Positions 1 through 5,359 of a stretch of 5,508 nt of DNA are shown here, one piece after another. A model generated the notes under the pieces. That model was not told the DNA's origin. It searched no databases and worked only from the letters and a program-made list of their open reading frames with translations. The stretch's first letter is position 1, and every line of letters begins with the position of its first letter. A program made the translations under genes and the position numbers. Origin of the DNA: JAYEIH01 sp034659995 (GTDB lineage: Archaea; Methanobacteriota_B; Thermococci; Methanofastidiosales; B48-G16); NCBI GenBank assembly GCA_034659995.1, contig JAYEIH010000013.1, forward strand, positions 1 to 5,508, written 5' to 3'.

Positions 1-2
1 CA

Positions 3-302
3 GAAAGATTGAAGGAAGTATTCCATAACCTCTTCGGTAATGCAATAGTCCACGGAGAAGCCAGTGAAATAGAGATCTCATCTAAAAAGAGAGGAAATAA
101 CTACGTTATTTCCGTAAAGGATAATGGTAAAGGTATACCTGAAAAAGATATCGACAAAATCTTTGATATGGGATATTCAAAGACTGGCACAGGATTTGGC
201 CTTACCATCGTGAAAAAAATTGTGGAAGCACACGGTGGAAGTATCTTCGTAGTGTCTGAGGATAAAGGAGCCACGTTTATGCTAGAGATTCCCCTGATCT
301 GA
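3..302 (+). CDS. Sensor histidine kinase, C-terminal ATPase domain (5' partial)
   Basis: This is the last 99 codons of a histidine kinase. The reading frame is open to the left edge, so the TTG at 9 is not a real start. Seen in the sequence is an HATPase_c (GHKL) domain: an N-box with HNLFGNA (residues 8-14 of the fragment), a G1 box DNGKGIP (40-46), an F-box around IFDMGYS (53-59), a G2 box GTGFGL (62-67), and the usual IVKKIVEAHGG helix after it. These residues bind ATP and Mg2+ for autophosphorylation of a histidine in the missing dimerisation domain. The protein ends soon after the fold, with no fused receiver domain. Sensor domains, membrane segments and signal cannot be judged. No response regulator is visible downstream. 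An 8-T run starts 17 nt after the TGA, so this is probably the end of its transcript. Confidence 0.93.
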   Translation, partial: ERLKEVFHNLFGNAIVHGEASEIEISSKKRGNNYVISVKDNGKGIPEKDIDKIFDMGYSKTGTGFGLTIVKKIVEAHGGSIFVVSEDKGATFMLEIPLI

Positions 303-318
303 GTAATGGGGGGCTTGA

Positions 319-326
319 TTTTTTTT
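319..326 (+). terminator. Oligo-T terminator after the histidine kinase gene
   Basis: Eight consecutive T residues lie 17 nt after the kinase stop codon, preceded by a G-rich stretch (GGGGGG at 308-313). Archaeal RNA polymerase terminates on oligo-U tracts without needing a hairpin, and I see no strong stem here. A separate promoter about 75 nt further on supports a transcription-unit boundary. Confidence 0.6.
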
Positions 327-396
327 CCGAAGACTTTGCCGGGAACTGGGCACTTTTGTCAAACTATCTATGGTAACTGATGTAGCTTCCCGAGGC

Positions 397-410
397 ATTA
401 AAAATATAAA
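397..410 (+). promoter_or_regulatory. TATA-box promoter for the FAU-1 operon
   Basis: An A/T-only block (ATTAAAAATATAAA) sits in an otherwise mixed intergenic region. The AATATAAA part (403-410) is centred about 26 nt before the ATG at 433, the usual archaeal distance from TATA box to transcription start. Transcription would then begin at or within a few nt of the start codon, giving a leaderless mRNA. The BRE upstream is not convincing. The only Shine-Dalgarno-like bases (AGGAT, 426-430) are too close to the ATG to act normally, which also fits leaderless translation. Confidence 0.6.
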
Positions 411-432
411 CACAGAGTATCATGTAGGATAG

Positions 433-1113
433 ATGAAGGAAGAAGCAATGAAAAAGATCGAGACTCAACTCGCTTCGGTGAGGAATAGCTTTCTGGAGAT
501 ACGGAAGAAGAGTGTACAGTTAAATCCCAAGAACAGAAAAGAGGTATCCAAACTTGTGAGTCTCCTGAATGAGTTCAGTTTTAAGATGGGAAAGATTTCA
601 AACCTTACTTCCGTTATTTTTAGCAATAAAAACATAAAAAAATTTGGTGAGTCCGCAGTTAAAAAAATACACAAGTTTAAGCTTTCTGCAGGACGTGATC
701 TGAACCTGAACCTTCTGAGCGAGTCGGAGTTTTACTTCGATCAGATGTATAATGAGATTGAAAAAGAGATTTTAAAGATTGTTTTAGAGCCTGTAATTAC
801 AGAAAGTGACTCCAAGTATCTCAAAGAAGAAATAAGCAGTATAGAATCCAAAGTTGAAAATTTAGAGAGAAAAATCTCGTCCATAAAGGATATTATTGCA
901 GATTTGGTATATGAGGAAAGAGAAAATGTTTTAAAGAATGACGAGCTTTCCGCTCTGGAAAAAATCCTGCTTCTTCACGATGAGGGTATGAAATGGATAG
1001 AACCTCGCTTTTTGAGCAATGATCCGGAGATACTGGAGAAACTCTATGATTACGGCCTTTTAAAAAGAAAAAAAAGAGGTGGAATTAATGTCTATGCCTA
1101 CCGTAAGAATTAG
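433..1113 (+). CDS. Uncharacterised protein: helical, coiled coil plus possible winged-helix C-terminus
   Basis: I do not recognise this 226-aa protein. It is charged, has no cysteine, no signal peptide and no membrane segment, so it is probably cytoplasmic. Residues 1-120 look mostly alpha-helical. Residues about 128-160 have heptad-like spacing (EISSIESKVENLERKISSIK) suggesting a coiled coil and oligomerisation. Residues about 170-226 could be a small winged helix: two or three helices ending in YDYGLL, then a very basic turn KRKKRGG and a beta-like NVYAYRK tail. That suggests nucleic-acid binding, which is inference. I chose ATG 433 because it lies about 26 nt after the TATA box; ATG 448, with AAGGAAG at 436-442, is an alternative. 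It is the first gene of the operon, and its 3' end overlaps FAU-1 by 26 nt, so the two are probably translationally coupled. Confidence 0.8.
   Translation: MKEEAMKKIETQLASVRNSFLEIRKKSVQLNPKNRKEVSKLVSLLNEFSFKMGKISNLTSVIFSNKNIKKFGESAVKKIHKFKLSAGRDLNLNLLSESEFYFDQMYNEIEKEILKIVLEPVITESDSKYLKEEISSIESKVENLERKISSIKDIIADLVYEERENVLKNDELSALEKILLLHDEGMKWIEPRFLSNDPEILEKLYDYGLLKRKKRGGINVYAYRKN
1076..1082 (+). promoter_or_regulatory. Shine-Dalgarno site setting the FAU-1 start at 1088
   Basis: GAGGTGG within AGAGGTGG matches the anti-SD of archaeal 16S rRNA (AGGAGGTGAT) and ends 5 nt before ATG 1088. The in-frame GTG at 1079 lies inside this motif, so it is unlikely to be the start. The site is inside the last codons of the preceding gene, in its Arg/Lys/Gly-rich tail. 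Confidence 0.75.
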
Positions 1114-2428
1114 GGGTATATATACTACTGCTTTGACAAAATTTTTGCTGAAAAAGAAATGGAAAATTGTTCAAATGTCTGAGACAATGGAAAAAAGGTT
1201 TGGTATTGATTCCGATAAAAATCTTGCGGATATAGATCTTAGACAGAACAATGGTAATGGATTAATGGCAATCGGAGATAACGACGATCTTACAAGGCTG
1301 AAGGAAATACTGGAAAGAGAGTTTTTGGATATTTGCTTCAGAATGGAAAAAGTGCAGCTCTATGGGATTTATAAAGGAAAAACAGTCAAAAAAAGAGGAA
1401 AGAAGAGAATTATTGACATACCTGACGGAAGAGTCTTATGCTATGACGCTGTAAAAGAAGGAGATTTGCTTCAGGTTCACGATATGAGAAAAATGCCTGT
1501 TGTGAGGAGTAAACTCACATTTCCCGGAAAAAACATTGTGTTGATACCGAATAGAGCTGTAAAGATAAGTAGAAGAATAAAAGACTCAGAGAAACGTGAG
1601 AGGCTTTATAAGATTGGAAAAAAACATATTAAAGATCTTGGAGTGCTCTTCAGGAGCAGCGCAATGAATAAAGATGAGGAAGAGTTAGTAGAGGAAATTG
1701 AAGACCTTTATGATGAAACTGAGAAAATTTTGAATAGTTTTGAGCTGTTCTCTACACCCAGCATAATAAGAGAGGGAAATAACGTTTTAAAAATATACTT
1801 TGGACGAAACTCCAAAGAAAAACTGGATACTATGAGAAATGAGGTAGTTCCAACTATGAACGATCATCATCATTATAAAAACGCAGAGGGATTTTCAGCA
1901 GCTGTGGATCTTGGTGAACTTCTTATTGAGCAGGATGTTAACAAAAAATCAGTCGAAAAGAGCTTTGCAAATGTCTTTGAGTCTTCTGTAGAAGAGTATC
2001 TTAGTATAGAGTGCATAAAGGAGTATCCCATTACCCTCGGCGACGCTAAAGTTCTGGAGTTTGAACCCCCCAAACTACTCCTGAAAAGAAAAATTTACGG
2101 AAAAGGATACTATAACGGGCATAACATAAAGAGAGAGTACAAAGATTACGCACTGATAGAAATAGAGGAAGGAAAATGGCAGCTCACCCGTAAGTACTAC
2201 TCAAAAAAAGATGAACTCAAGGTAACACAGTACACAATCTGTACCCCCGTGGAGATATACCCCAGCAGAATTCGGTATATTGATCTGGAAATAGGCGTGT
2301 TAGAGGGTACGGACGGAAATAAAAGGATAGTGAATAAAGGAAAACTCGAAGAAGCAGTAAAAACCGGCCGTATAAATGAAAAACTTGGAAAAAAGGCAGT
2401 TGACGTGGCAAAAAGTCTGGTGGATTAA
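1088..2428 (+). CDS. fau-1: FAU-1 family RNA-binding protein / probable ribonuclease
   Basis: This is a 446-aa protein with the full FAU-1 architecture; the Pyrococcus furiosus protein is about 470 aa. Residues 4-30 carry the family start (TVRIRGIYTTALTKFLL). Residues about 88-150 form an S1-like RNase E/G segment (LYGIYKGKTVKK, EGDLLQVHD, LTFPGKNIVLIP). Residues 180-265 resemble the RNase E/G core (VLFRSSAMNKDEEELVEE, then TPSII and the HHHYK motif at 260-264). Residues about 335-446 are the DUF402 domain, with WQLTRKYYS (364-372) and TPVEIYPSRIRYIDLEI (386-402). From the literature, P. furiosus FAU-1 binds AU-rich RNA and has been linked to 5S rRNA precursor processing; DUF402 proteins elsewhere are nucleoside di/triphosphatases. 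Activity of this copy is inferred. The start is ATG 1088 (strong SD) rather than GTG 1079; ATG 1094 is also possible. It overlaps the upstream gene and abuts the downstream one. Confidence 0.9.
   Translation: MSMPTVRIRGIYTTALTKFLLKKKWKIVQMSETMEKRFGIDSDKNLADIDLRQNNGNGLMAIGDNDDLTRLKEILEREFLDICFRMEKVQLYGIYKGKTVKKRGKKRIIDIPDGRVLCYDAVKEGDLLQVHDMRKMPVVRSKLTFPGKNIVLIPNRAVKISRRIKDSEKRERLYKIGKKHIKDLGVLFRSSAMNKDEEELVEEIEDLYDETEKILNSFELFSTPSIIREGNNVLKIYFGRNSKEKLDTMRNEVVPTMNDHHHYKNAEGFSAAVDLGELLIEQDVNKKSVEKSFANVFESSVEEYLSIECIKEYPITLGDAKVLEFEPPKLLLKRKIYGKGYYNGHNIKREYKDYALIEIEEGKWQLTRKYYSKKDELKVTQYTICTPVEIYPSRIRYIDLEIGVLEGTDGNKRIVNKGKLEEAVKTGRINEKLGKKAVDVAKSLVD
2419..2425 (+). promoter_or_regulatory. Shine-Dalgarno site for the 115-aa gene
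   Basis: GGTGGAT, close to the GGTGAT part of the archaeal SD consensus, lies in the last codons of FAU-1. It ends 3 nt before ATG 2429, or 5 nt counting from the GGTGG core. It supports coupled translation across a junction with no spacer. Confidence 0.5.
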
Positions 2429-2776
2429 ATGAGAAAATTTTTTAAAGCGATGGTGGATAAAGATACAAAAAAAATGGTAGAGATACACGAAAAGATGGAA
2501 CCAGAGCTTGAAAAGGGATACAGTAAGGCTCTTGAAGGATTTATCTCCGCTCTGGAAAATGAGGACGATCGTACCGTTCTGTACCAGCTTCTGAACGATG
2601 AGTTTACTGAGGAGGAAGTAAAAGATTTATATATGGGAAGTAAGAGAGTATATACAGAACAGTTCAGGAGAGATGAAGAAAGATTTTATGAAAAAGCCTG
2701 GATGGAGTTCCTGAGGTATTACATGAGCAACGGAGAAATAAAAGGAGGACTGGACAGATATATGGAGGAAGGATAA
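2429..2776 (+). CDS. Uncharacterised 115-aa helical cytoplasmic protein
   Basis: I do not recognise a named family. The ATG follows the FAU-1 TAA directly, with no spacer. The product looks almost entirely alpha-helical and strongly charged, with no cysteine, signal peptide or membrane segment. Visible blocks are an N-terminal basic amphipathic stretch (MRKFFKAMVDKDTKK), a central YSKALEGFISALENEDDRTVLYQ region (31-53), a turn with DEFTEEEVKDLY (57-68), and a C-terminal aromatic helix (FRRDEERFYEKAWMEFLRYY, 79-98). Its position after FAU-1 suggests a role near RNA metabolism or as a partner protein, but that is context only. It is followed after 1 nt by the exported propeller protein. Coding is supported by SD sites at both ends and by a length and composition unlike a chance ORF. 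Confidence 0.82.
   Translation: MRKFFKAMVDKDTKKMVEIHEKMEPELEKGYSKALEGFISALENEDDRTVLYQLLNDEFTEEEVKDLYMGSKRVYTEQFRRDEERFYEKAWMEFLRYYMSNGEIKGGLDRYMEEG
2764..2773 (+). promoter_or_regulatory. Shine-Dalgarno site for the propeller/TPR protein
   Basis: GGAGGAAGGA just before the stop of the 115-aa gene is one of the better SD matches in the window. GGAGG ends 9 nt before ATG 2778 and the second AGGA ends 4 nt before it. It fixes the start at 2778, which also gives a complete signal peptide. Confidence 0.65.
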
Positions 2777-2777
2777 A

Positions 2778-4355
2778 ATGAGGAAAATTTTAGCTGTTTT
2801 AGTTTTGGTTCTGGTACTGCCCTTAGCAACTGCAGAATGGAAATATCAAACAAAGGAAAAGGTATATGATTTTCAAATAATGGATTACAATGGCGACGGC
2901 AAAGAGGAGATAGCCATAGGAAGTGATTTTCTCTATATTGTGGATTTCGATGGAAACCTTCTCAAGAAATTTGAATACCCTGCGCTGGGCTTTGATTTTT
3001 CGAAGGTTTTTCTTGTGAGCTCCTTTGCCCTTGGTGGGAAAGATAGCGGGTATCTCATAGACTACTACGGAAATCTGAAAGCTGAGTGTATCATAGATGG
3101 CGATCTCAAGTTTTCTCTGATAAGAGATATAGATAGTGATGCAAGAAAGGAAATGATCTTTGCCACGGAAAATGAGATTTACCTATTCTATAGAAATGGA
3201 AATCCAAAGCACTCACGAAGCATTCCGGAAATAAAGAAGATAGAGTCAGAGGATATAGATGGAGATGGGAATCTGGAAGTTATTGTAGCAGCTGATAAGT
3301 TTTATGTACTGGATAAGGATTTCAACACTCTATGGTACTGCTGTACGGATACAAATGATTTTCTGCTGCATGATTTTGATGGAGACGGTCTAAAGGAGAT
3401 AGTTATTGCCGGAGATGAGCTCCGTTTTTATAAAAAGAATGGGCTCATGTACTGGAAAATACCGCTGGATAAAGAGGCAGTGGATGTATTTCTTGGTGAT
3501 TATAACTCCGATGGCACCGATGATATAGTTGTTCTCGATAAGTATGCCATCGCCGCGTATGATAAAGAAGGAACAAAGATATGGGAGTTTGGGTATCCAA
3601 CTTCCAAAGATCTCAAAACTGTGTATATAGGCGATCTTGATGGTGACGAGACAAATGAAATTATTCTTGGAGCTGGAAATCATATTGCCGTTCTTCAAGG
3701 CGAAGAGACGCTTGCGCAGTACAGCACGACCTATACTAACGACGAGATATTCAAAATTCATGCCAGGGATCTGAACGGTGACGGAAAAAAGGAGATACTC
3801 GCCTCGAGCTGGAGATTTTTAAATGTCTTTACGTATGAAAAACAGGAGCCCAAGGAAGAAGAAAAAGAGGAAGAAGAAACTGAAGAGAAAGAAGAGGAGG
3901 AAGTGGATCTCGAGGCAAAAAAGGAACAGGCGCAGAGTTTATATAATAATGCAGGAGACCTTTTTAACAATAAAGAGTATACGAAAGCGAAAGATAACTT
4001 TGTTCAGGCAAAATCTCTGTATGAGGAGATAGGAGATACAGATATGACAGATGTATGCGATATCTTTATTTCAAAGGCGTACAAGGGTATAAATGGGGGT
4101 AAACATTGGGATAGTGCCAATGAAAAAGAGAAAAATGAAGATTATGAGGGTGCGATAGAGGAGTACGAAAAGGCCAAGGAGTTCTATGTAGAGGTGGATC
4201 AGGAAAAAGCTGACCTCTGCACGCAGAAAATTGCTGAAATGGAAGATAAACAGAAATTCTCCGGAATCCTTAAGTATGTTCCCATAATCGTCTTTTTAGT
4301 GGCTATTCTGGCCCTTATTGGATATACGGTGAGAATGGTAATGAAGAAACGATGA
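2778..4355 (+). CDS. Exported membrane-anchored FG-GAP/VCBS-like beta-propeller protein with TPR region
   Basis: This 525-aa protein is exported. Residues 1-19 are a signal peptide (MRKILAVLV, ending ATA before E20). Residues 21-354 hold eight repeats of about 40 aa. Seven carry an acidic loop like the Ca2+ loops of FG-GAP/integrin-type propellers, starting at D36, D117, D159, D199, D241, D286 and D331 (for example DFDGDGLKE). The second repeat, near residue 78, has lost it. The D117 and D286 loops lack the final glycine. Residues 355-378 are a Glu-rich linker. Residues about 384-475 resemble two or three TPR-like helical pairs (NNKEYTKAKDNF, NEDYEGAIEEYEKAKEFY). About 500-518 is one membrane helix, followed by a basic tail RMVMKKR. 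The bulk should face outside, calcium-stabilised, acting as an adhesion or assembly scaffold; ligand unknown. Five exported cysteines (C104, C188, C189, C427, C481) are notable beside a thioredoxin-like gene. Last gene of its operon. Confidence 0.88.
   Translation: MRKILAVLVLVLVLPLATAEWKYQTKEKVYDFQIMDYNGDGKEEIAIGSDFLYIVDFDGNLLKKFEYPALGFDFSKVFLVSSFALGGKDSGYLIDYYGNLKAECIIDGDLKFSLIRDIDSDARKEMIFATENEIYLFYRNGNPKHSRSIPEIKKIESEDIDGDGNLEVIVAADKFYVLDKDFNTLWYCCTDTNDFLLHDFDGDGLKEIVIAGDELRFYKKNGLMYWKIPLDKEAVDVFLGDYNSDGTDDIVVLDKYAIAAYDKEGTKIWEFGYPTSKDLKTVYIGDLDGDETNEIILGAGNHIAVLQGEETLAQYSTTYTNDEIFKIHARDLNGDGKKEILASSWRFLNVFTYEKQEPKEEEKEEEETEEKEEEEVDLEAKKEQAQSLYNNAGDLFNNKEYTKAKDNFVQAKSLYEEIGDTDMTDVCDIFISKAYKGINGGKHWDSANEKEKNEDYEGAIEEYEKAKEFYVEVDQEKADLCTQKIAEMEDKQKFSGILKYVPIIVFLVAILALIGYTVRMVMKKR
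2838..3839 (+). repeat. Eight tandem propeller-blade repeats within the exported protein gene
   Basis: The repeats are protein-level, about 40-45 codons each. Five of the eight open with an aromatic position (W21, W186/Y187, W226 and W269, with F65 in the degenerate second repeat); all but the degenerate second then carry an acidic D-x-[D/N]-x-D-type loop, a hydrophobic EI-V-I/L-type strand, and a [D/N]-G or similar turn. Loop spacing after the second blade is 42, 40, 42, 45 and 45 residues. The nucleotide sequence is too diverged to be a recent duplication. Confidence 0.75.
3840..3911 (+). other. Low-complexity Glu/Lys linker coding stretch
   Basis: This run of GAA/GAG/AAG codons encodes residues 355-378, mostly glutamate. 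It separates the propeller from the TPR region and is probably a disordered spacer. The +1 frame gives an Arg/Lys-rich ORF that is a compositional shadow. Confidence 0.7.
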
Positions 4356-4364
4356 AAGCCCATA

Positions 4365-4380
4365 TTTTTTTATTTTTTTT
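4365..4380 (+). terminator. Strong oligo-T terminator after the FAU-1/propeller operon
   Basis: Seven T, one A, then eight T begin 10 nt after the TGA of the propeller gene. There is no obvious hairpin, consistent with archaeal oligo-U termination. A TATA box follows within 20 nt, so this marks the border between two transcription units. Confidence 0.75.
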
Positions 4381-4390
4381 GTACCATAAC

Positions 4391-4404
4391 AAAAACTTTT
4401 TAAA
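4391..4404 (+). promoter_or_regulatory. BRE/TATA promoter for the triple-thioredoxin gene
   Basis: AAAAAC (4391-4396) resembles an archaeal BRE and TTTTTAAA (4397-4404) a TATA box. The TATA centre is about 26 nt before ATG 4427. Transcription from there would start at the codon itself, giving a leaderless mRNA. The bases just before ATG 4427 (CTCTTTCTCAGTGT) are pyrimidine-rich with no SD, which agrees. Confidence 0.7.
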
Positions 4405-4426
4405 CAAGACGGCTCTTTCTCAGTGT

Positions 4427-5359
4427 ATGGAAAAGTTTGTTATACTTCTTGTACTTCTGATAGCTCTGAACATCGCGGCTGCCGAGGAAGATACAGTGAA
4501 GATTAAGTTCTTTTATACCGATGACTGCGACCACTGTGCAATTACAAAGGAATATTTAAACGAGTTGAAGCCAGAGTACGGTAAAAAACTGGATATACAG
4601 ATGGTCGATGTCTTCAGCACAGGCGGCTACAAAGAGTTCAAGGACAATGGATTTGTCATGACCCCCAGCCTCGTCTTTAATGAACAGATAAAGATCGAGG
4701 GAGATACTACAAAAGAAACGCTTATTCATACAATAGATTACTTTTTAAACCGGAAAAAATGTGTTGTCAGGTTTTTTTATGATAAAAAAGAACAAAGTAC
4801 GGAGCATGAACGAATAACCCGTATCCTTTCCGAACTCGATACAGAAAACGTTAGCATACTCTGTCTGGATCCTGGAATCAACAGAAACAGCTTTCTCTAT
4901 TTTGGATTCTCAAAGACACCTGCGGTCGCCGTCAATGAGATTTCCATAGAGGAGAATATAACTGAAAACGTGATTAACTCCACGGTGAATTTCTGTCTTG
5001 AAGAGAAAGGAATTAAAATCATTGGATTTTACTCCGATATAAAGGAAAAGGAAGAGATTGACAGCATCATTAGCTCAGGGAGGTATACTGACAGGGTTTC
5101 CATGCTCTGGATAGATACAACGAAGCATACACAGGAGTTCTATCTCAACGGCTTCTCAGAGACGCCCGCTGTTATAATTGATGATGATACAAAGATTTCA
5201 GAGGTAACAAGGGAGAAACTGGTAAAAGCACTTGAAAACACTGACCCCTCGTTTTACACGCCTCTTCAGATTTATTTTGTGCTCCATCCCAGTTTGAAGT
5301 GTTTTATCATATTTGGCCTTTTCTGTTCGGTGGCGGGGGTTTTACTGTGGAGAAGATAA
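4427..5359 (+). CDS. Exported membrane-anchored protein with three tandem thioredoxin-like domains
   Basis: I chose ATG 4427 (310 aa). The longer frame from 4352 crosses a terminator and promoter and buries the signal peptide. Residues 1-19 are a signal peptide (LNIAAA before E20). Domain 1 (about 24-108) is a canonical thioredoxin fold: FFYTDDCDHC with C34-x-x-C37 and a cis-proline loop MTP (P80). Domain 2 (112-191) and domain 3 (196-271) repeat the pattern, FFYDKKEQST with GFSKTPAVAV and GFYSDIKEKE with GFSETPAVII. They keep the cis-Pro (P165, P247) but have lost the CxxC. Residues about 284-308 are a membrane helix ending WRR at the cytoplasmic face. One active plus two inactive domains recalls protein disulfide isomerases, where inactive domains bind substrate. 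A likely role is extracytoplasmic thiol-disulfide exchange; whether it oxidises, reduces or isomerises is unknown. I know no exact named family. It has further cysteines at 112, 146, 190, 292 and 300. Confidence 0.87.
   Translation: MEKFVILLVLLIALNIAAAEEDTVKIKFFYTDDCDHCAITKEYLNELKPEYGKKLDIQMVDVFSTGGYKEFKDNGFVMTPSLVFNEQIKIEGDTTKETLIHTIDYFLNRKKCVVRFFYDKKEQSTEHERITRILSELDTENVSILCLDPGINRNSFLYFGFSKTPAVAVNEISIEENITENVINSTVNFCLEEKGIKIIGFYSDIKEKEEIDSIISSGRYTDRVSMLWIDTTKHTQEFYLNGFSETPAVIIDDDTKISEVTREKLVKALENTDPSFYTPLQIYFVLHPSLKCFIIFGLFCSVAGVLLWRR
5335..5340 (+). promoter_or_regulatory. Shine-Dalgarno-like site for the GTG-started coaD-like gene
   Basis: GGGGGT differs by one base from GGAGGT and ends 6 nt before GTG 5347. 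GGTG at 5329-5332 is a weaker additional match. The site lies in the membrane-helix codons of the thioredoxin-like gene, so translation of the two is probably coupled. Confidence 0.45.

Noticed and set aside
337..392. Short inverted repeats in the first intergenic region (CGGGAA at 340-345 with TTCCCG at 387-392; TGCC/GGCA at 337-352)
   Set aside because: The stems are only 6 and 4 bp, one with a 41-nt loop; this is expected by chance and no conserved RNA or operator pattern is apparent.
465..674. 69-aa minus-strand ORF opposite the 226-aa gene
   Set aside because: It is a shadow of a gene with promoter support and coupling to FAU-1; the translation has no recognisable domain.
1079..1087. 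GTG 1079 as the FAU-1 start
   Set aside because: The GTG is part of the Shine-Dalgarno motif itself; ATG 1088 has correct spacing and better matches the usual short N-terminus before VRIRGIY.
3390..3761. 123-aa ORF on the minus strand
   Set aside because: It lies wholly antisense to the propeller repeats, has no SD or promoter, and the + strand protein has clear repeat structure and motifs.
3823..4032. 69-aa Arg/Lys-rich ORF on the + strand
   Set aside because: It is the frame-shifted reading of the Glu-rich GAA/GAG linker; composition alone explains it.
4352..4426. In-frame N-terminal extension of the thioredoxin-like protein, with ATGA overlap
   Set aside because: It contains an oligo-T terminator and a TATA box, has no SD, and would bury the signal peptide 25 residues inside.
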